A stretch of 64,000 nucleotides of DNA from JAPSGB01 sp963775185 (GTDB taxonomy: Bacteria; Myxococcota_A; Polyangia; Polyangiales; Polyangiaceae), in assembly GCA_963775185.1 (NCBI GenBank), contig CAVZIE010000042.1, positions 1 to 64,000 on the forward strand, read 5' to 3'. The stretch's first letter is position 1, and each line of letters starts with the position of its first letter. Positions 17,052-27,446 of the stretch are shown in pieces. The position numbers and the translations under genes were made by a program. Below the pieces are notes generated by a model. That model was not told the DNA's origin. It searched no databases and saw only the letters and a program-made list of their open reading frames with translations.

Positions 17052-19015
17052 TGCTTGCCCGTCTCTCGCGCGGTCGGGATGGTAAAGAAGAACGTCGCGC
17101 CCTGGTCGATGAACCCCTCCGCCCAGATGCGCCCGCCATGACGCGAGACGATCCGGCTCACCGTCGCCAGCCCGATTCCCGTACCCGGAAAGTCGGCGTC
17201 GCTGTGCAGGCGCTGGAAGGGACGGAACAGCTTCTTGGCGTAGGTCATGTCGAAGCCAGCGCCGTTGTCGCGAACGAAGATCGCTACGCCGCGCTCCGTT
17301 GGCACGCTCCCCAGCGTCACCTCGGGCGCGGCGCTCTTCGACGTGAACTTCCACGCATTGCCCAGCAAGTTCTCCAGGACCACCTGCATCAGCCGCGCGT
17401 CGCCGTGGACGTTCAGCGGCTCGGCGATCTCGAGCCGTACGCCGCGCTCGGGAAACCTGCGCTCGAGATCGCGGGCGACCTGCCGCGCGAGCATGGCAAG
17501 ATCCACCGATTGTCGCTCGATCTCCGCACGGCCGACCCGCGATAGCTGAAGCAGATCATCGATCAACTCACCCATACGCTGCGCCGCGGAGCGCACGCGG
17601 TTCAGATAGTCCTTGCCGGTGTCGTCGAGAGTGCCGGCATAGTCTTCGAGCAGGGCCTGACTGAAGCCGTCGATGCTGCGCAGTGGCGCGCGCAAGTCGT
17701 GGGAAACCGAATAGCTGAAGGCCTCGAGCTCGTTGTTCTTGTACTCCAGCTCCTCGACCAGCGCGGCGCGCGACTCCGCCAGCACGCGGGCAGCGCGCTG
17801 CTCGGTCGCCTCCATCTCCTTTTGAAGAAGCTCCTCGCGGATGCGTCGCGTCTCGTCCTCGAACTGCCGGCGCCGGATCTGCGCGCGCACGCGCGCCTTG
17901 AGTACGTCGAACTCGCCGGACTTCGTGATGTAGTCGTCCGCGCCGGAAATCAGGCCGTCGATCAACGCGGCGCGCTCGTCGAGTGCCGTCAGCATGATGA
18001 GCGGAGTGTCGCGCACGCCCGGGGAAGACTTGACGCGCCGGCATGTCTCGTGTCCGCCCATACCGGGCATCATCACGTCGAGCAGGATGCAGTCCACCGG
18101 CTGCGCGGCGAGCATCTCGAGCGCTTCCTCGCCCGAACCCGCGAGCACCACGTCGTAGCCCTCGTCGCGCAAGGTGTCGGCGAGCTGGTGCAGGTACGTC
18201 GGGCTGTCGTCGACCGCCAGGATCTTCTTCGGGCCGAGCAAGCTCGCCGTCTCGTCGGCCAGCGCCCCGGTAGCGTTACGCAGCACCGCCGCCAGGCGCA
18301 CCAACACCACGTCCGCGTCGCTGTCCTTGCGTACGAACGCGTCCGCACCGGCGTCGAGTGCCCGGAGCTCCGCTCCACGCTCGTCCGATGCCGTCAGCAG
18401 GATGCACGGCGTCTGGCGAAGCGCGGCGTCCAGGCGGATGCGCCGGATCACCGTCGCGCCGTCCATGCCCGGCATCACCCCGTCGACGAGGATCGCCGCG
18501 GGCCGTGCGGCCGCCGCGACGCGCAAGCCCTCCTCCCCGCCCGAAGCGACGCTGACGTCGTAGCCGTTCTGCTCGAGCGACGCGCGCAGGGCCTCCGCGA
18601 ACGTGACGCTGTCGTCGATCACGAGCACGCGCGGCTGGCGGCTCGCGGCGGGACGCAGCAGCTCGCGCGCACGCGCGACGACGTAGCGACGATCGTAGGG
18701 CTTGCCGACGTAGTCGGCGGCTCCGGTCGCGAGACCGCGCACGCGCGCCTTCACCTCGGCGTCGGTGGAGAGCAACAAGACCGGCGTCGTCGAGTTGGCG
18801 TTGCGCATCTCGGACAGGAAATCGACGCCGTCGCCGTCCGGCAACTGCACATCCAACACGACGAGCGCCACCGGCGTCCCGGACATGGCGTCACGCGCCG
18901 CGGCGAGGGTCGCGCACGGACGGGTCTGGAACCCGGCACTCTCGAACGCCTCGACCAGGTCCATGCGGACGGTCAAGCTGTCGTCGACAATCATCACCGT
19001 GGAAATATCGTTCAT
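17048..19015 (-). CDS. Triple-receiver hybrid histidine kinase
   Basis: ATG 19015 was chosen because it overlaps the cheB stop (ATGA); the longer frame upstream is cheB sequence. The 655-residue protein has three receivers in tandem (VDDSLTVR/DVQLPDG; IDDSVTFA/DGVMPGMDG; VDDSPTYL/DVMMPGMGG). A coiled linker of about 80 residues follows, then HisKA with SYSVSHDLRAPLRSIDGF, then HATPase with VLENLLGNAWKFT, RDNGAGFD and GTGIGLATVSRIV. It has no membrane segment, so it is cytoplasmic. Multiple receivers suggest it integrates phosphate from CheA and other donors before signalling to the response regulator encoded next. Confidence 0.9.
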   Translation of the reverse strand: MNDISTVMIVDDSLTVRMDLVEAFESAGFQTRPCATLAAARDAMSGTPVALVVLDVQLPDGDGVDFLSEMRNANSTTPVLLLSTDAEVKARVRGLATGAADYVGKPYDRRYVVARARELLRPAASRQPRVLVIDDSVTFAEALRASLEQNGYDVSVASGGEEGLRVAAAARPAAILVDGVMPGMDGATVIRRIRLDAALRQTPCILLTASDERGAELRALDAGADAFVRKDSDADVVLVRLAAVLRNATGALADETASLLGPKKILAVDDSPTYLHQLADTLRDEGYDVVLAGSGEEALEMLAAQPVDCILLDVMMPGMGGHETCRRVKSSPGVRDTPLIMLTALDERAALIDGLISGADDYITKSGEFDVLKARVRAQIRRRQFEDETRRIREELLQKEMEATEQRAARVLAESRAALVEELEYKNNELEAFSYSVSHDLRAPLRSIDGFSQALLEDYAGTLDDTGKDYLNRVRSAAQRMGELIDDLLQLSRVGRAEIERQSVDLAMLARQVARDLERRFPERGVRLEIAEPLNVHGDARLMQVVLENLLGNAWKFTSKSAAPEVTLGSVPTERGVAIFVRDNGAGFDMTYAKKLFRPFQRLHSDADFPGTGIGLATVSRIVSRHGGRIWAEGFIDQGATFFFTIPTARETGKQ

Positions 19016-20108
19016 GACACCCCGGATCGAGTAACCGACGAAAGCTCGGCGAGCGCCGGCCCGATGGCGTCGAGTGGAAGGACGCGCTCGGCGGCACCGA
19101 GCAGAGACGGCCTCGCGCGGCATGCCGTACACGACGCACGTGCTCTCATCTTGCGCGATCGTCAGCGCACCCGCACGCCGGAGCTGCAGCAGCCCGAACG
19201 CGCCGTCCTTGCCCATGCCGGTCAAGAGGCAGGCCGCGACGCGCGAACCGTCGGAGATGGCGAGCGATTCGAACAGGACGTCGACCGATGGACGGCAGGA
19301 ATGGCGTTCCGGCGCGTCGGACAGTCGCAGGCGCGCCCCCTCGACGACGAGGTGCGAGCCGGGAGGCGCCATCACCACGCGACGCGCCACGCCGTCGAGC
19401 GGCTCGCCGTCCTTGGCGTAGGCCACGGAGTGGCCGGTCTGACCGTCGAGCCACTCGGAGAACGCGGTCCCGAAGGGCTCGCCGATGTGGAGCACGATCA
19501 AGAGCGGCAGCGGAAACCGCGGAGGCACGGCGCGCAGCACGTCGAGGATCGCGCCCGGCCCGCCGGTGGATGCGCCGATCGCGACGACGCGTGGCGATCG
19601 CTCGCCCCCGCGGGCATGCCGCGCGTCGAGCGCCGTCGGCGCGGTTGCGGGCGCGATCGCCGCCGCCCGCCCGATCGCGCCGAGACGCCCTCGCGGATGC
19701 GTGATGACCTTGACCCGGGACACGATCTTGACGCTCGACAGGAACCGCCGCCGCCACTCGTCGTCGCGCGTCGTCACCCGCTGGCTTGTCGAGGACATCG
19801 ACGGCCCCGGCAGCCAGCGCCTCGTAGGTCTTGAACAGCTCGCCGCGATTCGTCGACGCCGAAACGATCAAGATCGGCGTCGGGCAGTACGCCATGATGT
19901 ACTCGGTGGCCGCAAGCCCGCTCATGATCGGCAGCATCATGTCCAGCGTGACGACGTCCGGCCTGAGCCGGCTGCACAGCTCGATCGCCGCCTTGCCGTT
20001 GTCCGCCTCCGCGACGACCTCGATGTCCGGCTCTGCCGACAGCAGGTCGCACAGGTACTTGCGCACGGTCATGGAATCGTCGACGACGAGAACGCGCAGC
20101 TTCTGCAT
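19012..20108 (-). pseudogene. cheB: CheB chemoreceptor methylesterase, two frameshifts
   Basis: From ATG 20108 the first frame encodes a receiver (VVDDSMTVRKYL, Asp in VVTLDMMLPIMSG, Lys in DKPAGDD). Near 19765-19790 the frame shifts, and the methylesterase domain follows in another frame. That domain has the Ser in GASTGGPGA, LHIGEPF at the usual His position and TGMGKDGAFG with the catalytic Asp. A second shift near 19105, after VVYGMPREAV, restores an end whose TGA overlaps the next ATG at 19015. All catalytic features are present and the operon is otherwise compact, so sequence errors are likelier than true loss. The product would demethylate the chemoreceptor and be activated by CheA. 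Length after joining is about 365 residues. Confidence 0.85.
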
Positions 20109-20109
20109 G

Positions 20110-22138
20110 CTAGCGGACCAGCTCCCCGATGCGCCGCAGCAGCGCGCCTTGATCGAACTCGCCCTTGACCACGAAGTCGTCCGCACCCACCTCCTCGCCG
20201 CGCGCGCGGTCCTCGACGCCGGACCGCGACGTGACCAGGATCGCGGGGATGCGGCCCAGCGCCGGATCGGCGCGGATCGCCTCGACGAACTCGAAGCCGT
20301 CCATGCCCGGCATCTCCACGTCCACGAGGAACATCGCGTAGGGCCGCTTCCGCGCCATCGACAGCCCCTCCTCCCCGGACACGGCAAGGTCGACGTCGTA
20401 GCCGGCCGACTCCAGGATGCTCTGTTCGAGCATGCGCGTCGTGAGCGAGTCGTCGACCACCAGGATGGGTTCGGGGGTTGTTGGTGCCGGCGCGGAAGCG
20501 ACACCGGTGCGGCGCGCCGCCGCCACAAGATTTTCCGCGTCGAGCACCAGCTGCGGATTGCCCTCGACGTCGAGCACCGCGCCCGCGACCAGCGGATCCG
20601 CCGGCGCGAGCGCGGGCAACGCGCGGAGCACGACGTTCTCCGTGCCGAGCAGGCGCTCCACTTCCAGCGCCGCCAGCGCGCCGCCCCCCTCGACGAGCAC
20701 GGCCGAGCGCGTTGAACGAGCGGCATCGGCGCGGCCGCGCAGCGCGCGCCAAAGGGGCGACAGCGGCACAGATTTTCCGTCGAACACGATCGAGTCCCCG
20801 TCGGGTGTGCGCACCACGTCCTCGGCGTGCACGCGCAGCGTGCGCCGTACGGCGTCGAGCGGAATCGCCACGACTCGCCCCGCTGCGTGCACCATCAGCG
20901 CGTCGACGGCCGCCACGGACACGGGGACGACCAGCGTCAGCGTCGTGCCGCGCCCTGGCTCGCTGTCCAGCGCGAGCGATCCGCCGAGCTGGCTCGCGGC
21001 CTCGCGCACGACGTCGAGGCCGATGCCGCGGCCCGACACGGTCGTCACCTTCGGCGATGTCGACAGGCCGCCCTTCAGCAACAAGCCGATGACGTCGTCT
21101 CGCGACAGCTGCGCCGCCTGCGCGACGCCGGCGTCCGCCGCGACGCGCCGCACGTGGTCCAGATCGATGCCGCGCCCGTCGTCCCGGCAGGTGAAGACCG
21201 CGTTCTTGCCAGCGCGCGTGACGGCGACCGCGACGCGCCCCTCGGGCGGCTTTCCGGCGGCGCGCCGTTCGCTCTCGCTCTCGACGCCGTGGGCGACGGC
21301 GTTGCGGACGGCCTGCACCAGCGCGTCCTGCACGACGCCGAGCGCGTGGGCGTCGAAGCGGACGTCCCGACCCGTGGCCTCGAACACGACGCGCTTGCCG
21401 AGGGTTGTCGCCGCATCGCGAACCGCGCGCTCGAGCGTTGTAAACAGACTCCCGACCGGCACAAGCCGCAGGCGCTCCGCGCTGTCCTTTACCTGGCGCA
21501 ACTCCACGTCGATCTGATCGACGCCGTCGGACAGCTCTCGCTGCCATCCGGTGACCAGCTCGCGGAGCTCCGCCGCCAGCAGCCGCGCCTTCGCGCCACC
21601 CGACTGTACGTGGCGCGCGCCGGAGAGCTCCATCACGACTCGCTCGGCGAGCTCGCGCATGCGTTCGACCGTTCGCGACGCGCTGCGCACCGCACCCACG
21701 CGCGCGTGGGCCTCGGCGACGCCGTCGAGCAGCGCGTCCATCTCGGCGAGCTCCGCGTGCACGGCGCGCGGAACGGCGTCGCGCGGTGTCGTCGCGGCAG
21801 CGGCTTGCGGCGTCGCCCCGACCTCCGCCGGCGCGTCCAGCACCGACAGCAGCATCGAGATCTCGTCGACGATGCCGAGCACCGCGTCCACGCGATCACG
21901 AGGCACGCCGCCGCCCTGGCGAAACGGGGCAAGCAGGTCCTCGATGCCGTGCGCCAGCTCGGCGATCTGCGACTGCTTGACCACGCGAGCCGCGCCCTTG
22001 AGCGTGTGCGCTACGCGCAGCATGCGCGGAAGCGCTTCGGCCCCAGCCTTCGCCCTCGAGCGCGAGCGCGTCCTTCGAGAGCCGGTCCGACAGCTCGCGA
22101 GCCTCGATGCGGAAGTACTTGTAGGGATCGTTCGGCAT
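20110..22138 (-). pseudogene. cheA: CheA histidine kinase with C-terminal receiver, one frameshift
   Basis: ATG 22138 (MPNDPYKYFRIEARE) opens the HPt domain. The frame shifts near 22050-22070 and continues with VAHTLKGAARV, where His is the phosphorylated residue. The rest has a dimerisation region, the HATPase (AVRNAVAHGVE, DDGRGIDLDHV, GRGIGLDVV), a CheW-like domain (VAIPLDAVRRTL) and a receiver (VVDDSLTTR, DVEMPGMDGFE). No separate P2 domain is seen. The architecture fits CheA-CheY fusions of alternative-function chemosensory systems. It starts 3 bp after the MCP stop, and its TAG is one base before the cheB ATG. The single shift may be an assembly error. Confidence 0.87.
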
Positions 22139-22141
22139 GCC

Positions 22142-23642
22142 CTAGGTGTGCGCAGCGGCACGTCGTCGAGCGCCCGGTTCGACGACGCGCATCAGCTCGC
22201 GAGACAACTCCGTGAGCTGCGACGACGTCTGCAGGGTCTGGGACGAGCTGGCCTCGGTCTCCTTCGTGGCCTGGGCGACGTTGGAGATGGCGACGTTCAC
22301 CTGCTCCACGGCCGTGGTCTGCTGTTTGGTCGACAGCTCGATCTCCCGCGCCGCCTCCGTCGTGGTCGCGACCAACGTGTTGATCTGCTTGAACGCGGAG
22401 GCGACCTCACCGAAATGCCGCGCGCCGGTATCCACGGCCTTCGAGCCGGCTTCCGTGGACATCACCGTGGTGTTCACCGCGCCACGAACGTCGTCGATCA
22501 GGGTACGGATCTCCTTTGTCGACCCGGTGACCCGATCGGCCAGCTTGCGAATCTCGTCGGCCACGACGGCGAAGCGCTTGCCGGCCTCCCCGGCGCCGGA
22601 CGCCTCGATCGTCGCGTTGATGGCCAGGATGTTCGTCTGCTCGGCGAGCTCGGAGACGATGTCGAGCACGTTGCCGATCTGCTGCGATTTCCGGCCAAGC
22701 TCGAGCATGTGATTCACGATCACGTCGACCTGTCGGCGGATGCCGCTGATCGCTTCCTGCCCCGTCCCCACCGTGGTGTCGCCGGAGCGCGAGGCGGTCG
22801 CGGTCTGCCCGGCGATTTGCGAAACGCGCTGCGCGCTCTCGGCGATCTGGCGCGACGTCGCCAGGAGCTCGCTGATGGTGGTGGCGATCTCGTTCATCGC
22901 CGTCGACTGCTCCTTCGCCCCGGTGGCCTGCTGGTTCGCCGCGGCCTGCAGCTCCGCGGACGAGCTCTGGATCTGCCCCACCGCGGTCCCGATCTGGCGC
23001 GAGAGGGTTCGGGTCAGGACCAGCGCTATCGCGATCGCCAGCACCAACACGACGAAGATGATCGTCACCATCATCGAGATCGCTCGTGATGCCGCCGCGG
23101 TCGCGGCGTCCCTGGCCTCGTCGAGGCTGCGTTGCTCGATCTGTTCGAAGGCGCGGAGGTGATTTCCGAGGTCGGTGCGCGCGGGAACGGCCTGCTGCTC
23201 GAACTGGGTCTCGACGGCGTCGAGCGACGCCGCATCGTTCGCGCTGCGGCGCGCCGCCACGATGCGATCGAGCGCCGCCTGATGCTGGTTCTCCGCACGC
23301 TCGACTGCTTCGAGCTCGCGCCGCTCGTCGCTCTCGTCGACCTGCTGCTTGAGCCGGCCGATGAGCGTCTGCACGTCTCCCCTCGCCTTGTGCATCGCGT
23401 CGAGCTGTGACGGCTTGCCCGCGAGCAGGAAGCCGCGCGCCGCGGCGATCTTGGCGTCGACCGCGGCGCTCCAGGCGCGAGGCGTCGATCAAGAGCTGGC
23501 TGTCGACCATGATCACGCGGTCCTTGGCGGCGACGACGCTGGTCAGCGCGCGGTAGGCGATGGCCCCGACCGCGATCGCAAGCACCACGACCAACGCGAA
23601 GCCCGCTCCAATCCTCTGTCCGAATGTCCAATTGCGTTGCAT
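22142..23642 (-). pseudogene. Methyl-accepting chemotaxis protein without HAMP, one frameshift
   Basis: ATG 23642 opens with a short cytoplasmic stretch and a membrane segment (IGAGFALVVVLAIAVGAIAY). A frameshift near 23465-23480 leads to a periplasmic helical domain of about 150 residues. A second membrane segment follows (VTIIFVVLVLAIAIALVL), and then the signalling coiled coil begins at once. I see no HAMP domain. The hairpin tip EQTNILAINATIEA and VVADEIRKLADR are close to the MCP consensus. The C-terminus is Arg/Ala-rich and has no CheR-tethering pentapeptide. It would sense a signal at the inner membrane and control CheA. The gene starts 3 bp after the cheW stop at 23646. Confidence 0.85.
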
Positions 23643-23645
23643 CGA

Positions 23646-24164
23646 CTACGACTCCTTGCGGGCAATCGCCTCCACCACCGACAAGACGTCGACGAGGGGG
23701 CGAATGCCGTCTCCCGTGTGAACGAGGCCGTGGATATGCCGGGAGGCGCTCGCGCTGTCTTCCGCCAGCGCCGTGCGCGGCAGGCGCAAGAAGCTGTCGA
23801 ACTTCTCGAACGCGAGCCCCACGTGACCGGCAGGCGCGCGGACCAGGACCACCCAGGGCGGATCCGCCGTCGCCGGGTGGCCGAGCAACGCACCCAGATC
23901 GTAGACCGGCACGAGCTTGCCCCGGAGCCCGACCAGCCCGAGCAAGGTCGAGACGGAGCTGGGCACCGGCGCGATCCGCCTCCCGAAGTGGAGCCCGACG
24001 ATGGCCGCGAGCTGCAGCGCGTGCGGCGCTCCGGCGATACGGATCGCCAGCAGATCCACCCGCGCTTCCCCTTGGCCCGCCGAGCTGCGGGCGAACGCGC
24101 TGTCGAATGCCTCGCGCAGCGCGGCGACGCTGGTCGATGCCTCGCGCGCGTCCCGGGCGCTCAC
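23646..24164 (-). CDS. cheW: CheW coupling protein (first copy in gene order)
   Basis: The 172-residue protein begins with GTG 24164, which overlaps the cheR TGA (GTGA). After a variable N-terminus of about 35 residues comes a CheW fold (LLAIRIAGAPHAL, IVGLHFGRRIAPVP, GLVGLRGKLVPVYDL, GHVGLAFEKF). It would bridge the MCP and CheA. A second CheW-like gene lies at 25651-26118, so the array may use two different adaptors, or one may have a separate partner. Confidence 0.85.
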   Translation of the reverse strand: MSARDAREASTSVAALREAFDSAFARSSAGQGEARVDLLAIRIAGAPHALQLAAIVGLHFGRRIAPVPSSVSTLLGLVGLRGKLVPVYDLGALLGHPATADPPWVVLVRAPAGHVGLAFEKFDSFLRLPRTALAEDSASASRHIHGLVHTGDGIRPLVDVLSVVEAIARKES

Positions 24165-25654
24165 GGCGCGCCTCCACACGCCGCAAGCTCGGCGCTGCAC
24201 AACTGGACGAGCGCGTCGCGGCCAAAGCCCCCGCCGAACAACAACAGCCGCGATCCGTCCTCGCGCTCGAGCAGCGTCAGCGCCATCGAGAGCTCGCGGC
24301 GCGCGAGGTCTCGATGGCCGGCGCGGCGGGCCAACAGGCCCATGTGCAGGCGCGGCATCGCGAAGCCCGCGTCGAGGTAGGCCGCCACCCGATCTTGCTC
24401 GACGGCGCGCGTTCCGTCGCCGGTGCCTTCGCTGCACAGCGCCAACAAGTAGTACGCTCCGGCGCTGAGCGCGTCCTTCTCCAGCAAGCTGGCGCAGACC
24501 CGCTCCGCGTCGCCGAAGCGTCCCGCATGGGTCAACAGCGCCGCTTCGAGCAGCAGCGCGTCCGGGTCGCGCGCGGAATCGGCCGGCAGCGCGCCGATCA
24601 GCTCGAGCGCGTCGGCAAACCGCTCCTGGCGCAGGAGATCCAAGGCGAGCTGCATCGACGTGGCCGCGGGAACCGGGCGCGGGCGATCGCCGCTCGCGGA
24701 CGGGCCGCGCCGGGCCAGCGCTTCGATGCGCCCGTGCGCGCGTTGAATCACGTCGATCCAGGATTCCGCATCGTCGAGCGCCGACGCGGACTCCGCCGCC
24801 GCCACGCGCGGCGCGCCGGAACGCCTTGTCTCGTCCCCGAGCTCGTCGCGGCGCCGGTAGTAGAACGTGCCGTGCGTGTGGCACAGGGCGTAGTCGCGCG
24901 ACAGGCCGCGCAGCGTCTCCGCGTGACCGAGGAACAAGTAGCCCCCCGGCACGAGCGCGCGCGTAATGCGCTGCACGACCGCGCGCGCCACCTCCGGCGC
25001 GAAGTACATGAGCACGTTGCGGCAGAACACGACGTCGTAGGCTTCCGGTCGCCACAGGTCGGGGTCCGGACTCGCGATGTTCTTCTCTTCGAAGACGACG
25101 GCGCGGCGCACGCTCTCGTCGAGCTTGAACAGCCGGCCTGCCGGCTCGAACCAGCGTGTCTGGAGCGGCTCCGGCGTCGCGCGCAGCGCCCACGGGGTGT
25201 AGCGCGCCAGGCGCGCCTTCTCGAGCACCGCCGGGTTGAGGTCGACGGCGCGGACGCGCGGCGCGCCGTCCCCGAAGCGCTCCTGAAGCACGATCGCCAG
25301 GGAATACGGCTCTTCGCCGCTGGCACATCCCGCCGACAGCACTCGCGACGGGCGCGCGGACGCTGTCAGCACCGCTTCCGACAGCGCGTCGAAGTGGGCG
25401 CGGTTGCGGAAGAAGTAGGTCTCGGGGACGGTCAGCTCCGCGGCAAGCGCGCCGACCTCGCCAGACGACGCGCCCCGCTCGAGCTCGTCCAGATACCGGG
25501 CGGCGCCTCGCCCGACCGCGTCGAGCCTTCGCTGGAGCACCTCGGCGAGGAAGGCCGTCTTGCTGTCGTCGAACTGCAGCCCGAGGCGACGCACGATGGC
25601 ACCGCGGAACCGCTCGAGATCGCCGCCATCGGCATCGAGGAGCGGCGGGGTCAT
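24161..25654 (-). CDS. cheR: CheR methyltransferase with C-terminal TPR-like repeats
   Basis: The 497-residue protein starts at ATG 25654, overlapping the upstream cheW stop. Residues 1-270 are a CheR methyltransferase with an N-terminal helical part and TVPETYFFRN, followed by the SAM-binding GCASGEEPYSLA, VRAVDLNP, and VVFCRNVLMYF. From about residue 330 it has helical TPR-like repeats (LALDLLRQERFADALELI, YYLLALCSEGTGD, ARRELSMALTLLE). CheR-TPR fusions are known from FrzF-like and other alternative-function systems, where the repeats bind partners. It would methylate the receptor encoded two genes downstream. Confidence 0.92.
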   Translation of the reverse strand: MTPPLLDADGGDLERFRGAIVRRLGLQFDDSKTAFLAEVLQRRLDAVGRGAARYLDELERGASSGEVGALAAELTVPETYFFRNRAHFDALSEAVLTASARPSRVLSAGCASGEEPYSLAIVLQERFGDGAPRVRAVDLNPAVLEKARLARYTPWALRATPEPLQTRWFEPAGRLFKLDESVRRAVVFEEKNIASPDPDLWRPEAYDVVFCRNVLMYFAPEVARAVVQRITRALVPGGYLFLGHAETLRGLSRDYALCHTHGTFYYRRRDELGDETRRSGAPRVAAAESASALDDAESWIDVIQRAHGRIEALARRGPSASGDRPRPVPAATSMQLALDLLRQERFADALELIGALPADSARDPDALLLEAALLTHAGRFGDAERVCASLLEKDALSAGAYYLLALCSEGTGDGTRAVEQDRVAAYLDAGFAMPRLHMGLLARRAGHRDLARRELSMALTLLEREDGSRLLLFGGGFGRDALVQLCSAELAACGGAP

Positions 25655-26118
25655 GGCAAGGCCGATGGCGGATCGAGCTGGCGCCACACCGCGTCGGGCA
25701 CCATGCGCGCGCTCTCGAGCACCAGCAGCAGGTCCGCGTCCAGGGTCCCGATCGCGGCTACCGTCGCCTCGCTCGCGTCGCGCAGCAGCGGCGGCAGGTC
25801 GCCGGTGTCGAGCCCGTCCAGGGACGAGACGCCTTCGACGCTCTGCACGGCGAGCGCCACCGTGCGTTCGCCCGCGCGCAGGGTCACGTAGCGCTGGGGC
25901 GGCGCGGCGTCGGTGGCGCCGAGCAGCTGCGCCGCGTCGACCACGGGTACCGGCGCGCCGCGGATCACCGCGACGCCGCGGATGAAGGCTGGCGTTCCGG
26001 CAAGCGGCGAGGTCGGGAGCGGTCGCATCGTCTCCTCTACGGTCGCTAGCGGCAACGCGCACGCGCACCGCCCCACGCGGCAGAGCAAGACGGGTCCCTG
26101 GCCAGCGCCGCTGGTCAT
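25651..26118 (-). CDS. cheW: CheW-like coupling protein (second)
   Basis: The 155-residue protein has a compact CheW domain: LLCRVGRCACALPLATVEE, TPAFIRGVAVIRGAPVPVVD and TVALAVQSVEGV match the usual strands. It lacks the long N-terminus of the other CheW. Its stop overlaps the cheR start by 4 bp, and it begins 4 bp after the REC-EAL stop, so it is in the same operon. Its small size fits a canonical adaptor. Confidence 0.85.
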   Translation of the reverse strand: MTSGAGQGPVLLCRVGRCACALPLATVEETMRPLPTSPLAGTPAFIRGVAVIRGAPVPVVDAAQLLGATDAAPPQRYVTLRAGERTVALAVQSVEGVSSLDGLDTGDLPPLLRDASEATVAAIGTLDADLLLVLESARMVPDAVWRQLDPPSALP

Positions 26119-26121
26119 CGC

Positions 26122-27282
26122 TCACCACGCGGGCTGCGCGAACGGACGCGACGGCCGTGCGAAGCGGTAGCCCTGGAGCAGATCGCAACCGAGATCCACG
26201 AGCACGTCGCGCTCGGCCGCCGTCTCCACGCCCTCGGCCACGACCTGCAGCCCCATCTCCTTGCACAGGTTGGTCATGGAAGCGACGAGCTTGCGCTTGA
26301 CGGCGCTCTGGTCCACGTCGTGCACCAGCGACATGTCGAGCTTCACGAAATCGGGTTCGAGGTGGACGAAGCTCGTCAGCCCGGCGTAGCCCGCTCCCAG
26401 ATCGTCGACGGCGACGCGGAAGCCGAGCTCGCGCAGGGCGACCACGCGAGCGCGCACGTCCGGGATCTTGTCGAGCGACGCCCGCTCGGTGATTTCGAGC
26501 ACGACGCGGTCGGCGATCTTCGACAGCGTCGTCGCGCTGTCGAGCAGGCTCTCGTCGAGCAGATCGGAGGGGTGCAGGTTGAGGAACAAGAGCCACGTCG
26601 GGTCGCCCTGGAGCATGGCCTCCGCGGAGCGATGCCGTACCGCGCGGCCCAGCGTGTCGAGCGCGCCGAGGCGCTCGGCGGCGTCGAGCACCGCGCCGGG
26701 ATGCGGCAGCGACGGCTCCTCGCTGCGCAGCAGCGCCTCGTAGCCGAGCACCGAGCGGTCCGTCGCGTCGATGATCGGTTGGAATGCCATCCACAGCGAG
26801 TCGAGCGCGCGCCGGAAGCTCGCGCCCAGACCGGCGCGATCCGACCCCTCGCCGGCGGTGCTACCGAGGACGGACATCGCCATCCGCTTGGCCTTGCCCA
26901 GACGATACAGCTGGCTCGCGCGCACCACCGTCTTCACCAGATCGTCGGGCTCGAACGGCTTCATCACGTAGCGGAACGCGCCCAGCTCCACGGCGTCGGC
27001 GGCGCTGTCGATGGCCGGCGCGCCGGTGATCAGCACGACCGGCAGATCGCGATCCTGCTCGCGGATCCCGCGCAGCAGCTCGATCCCGCTCATCCCCGGC
27101 ATGCTGATGTCCGACACCACCACGTCGAAGCCGCCGCTGCGGATCGCGGACAGCGCGCTGGCCCCGTCGGCGCACGCGTCGACCTCGAAGCCTGCGCGCT
27201 TCAGGTGACGCGATGTCGCCGCGAGTACCTGGGCGTCGTCGTCGACCAGCAACACGCGTCCCTTTTCGCCGAGTTGATCCAC
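26122..27282 (-). CDS. REC-EAL protein, putative c-di-GMP phosphodiesterase
   Basis: The start is GTG 27282 with GGAGGGA about 8 nt upstream; no better ATG lies before the receiver. The 386-residue protein has a receiver (LLVDDDAQVL, Asp in VVVSDISMPGMSG, Lys in VMKPFEPDD) and an EAL domain (FQPIIDA, YEALLR, NLHPSDL, VLEITERAS, VDDLGAGYAG, FVKLD, VVAEGVET, LLQGYRF). The metal- and substrate-binding Glu, Asn, Asp, Lys and Gln residues appear present, although DDLGAG departs from the usual DDFGTG. It is the first gene of the operon and links the chemosensory pathway to cyclic di-GMP. A 26-nt palindrome lies about 165 bp upstream. Confidence 0.88.
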   Translation of the reverse strand: MDQLGEKGRVLLVDDDAQVLAATSRHLKRAGFEVDACADGASALSAIRSGGFDVVVSDISMPGMSGIELLRGIREQDRDLPVVLITGAPAIDSAADAVELGAFRYVMKPFEPDDLVKTVVRASQLYRLGKAKRMAMSVLGSTAGEGSDRAGLGASFRRALDSLWMAFQPIIDATDRSVLGYEALLRSEEPSLPHPGAVLDAAERLGALDTLGRAVRHRSAEAMLQGDPTWLLFLNLHPSDLLDESLLDSATTLSKIADRVVLEITERASLDKIPDVRARVVALRELGFRVAVDDLGAGYAGLTSFVHLEPDFVKLDMSLVHDVDQSAVKRKLVASMTNLCKEMGLQVVAEGVETAAERDVLVDLGCDLLQGYRFARPSRPFAQPAW

Positions 27283-27446
27283 TTGCAGTCCCTCCGCGAA
27301 GCGCGCAGCGGCATTCGCGCTGGACTCCGCCCTCGAATCCTGGCCCGCGACGCGCCGTGACGGCCTGGACGCGGGAGCCCCGGATCTTCGCACATCCCGC
27401 GGGGAGCGTAAGCAACCCACGACGCGACGCTGACATCCGTCGCGAA

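Noticed and set aside
19012..23642. Programmed frameshifting as a regulatory device in cheB, cheA and the MCP
   Set aside because: Four shifts at unrelated sites without slippery motifs in one operon are better explained by sequence errors or decay.
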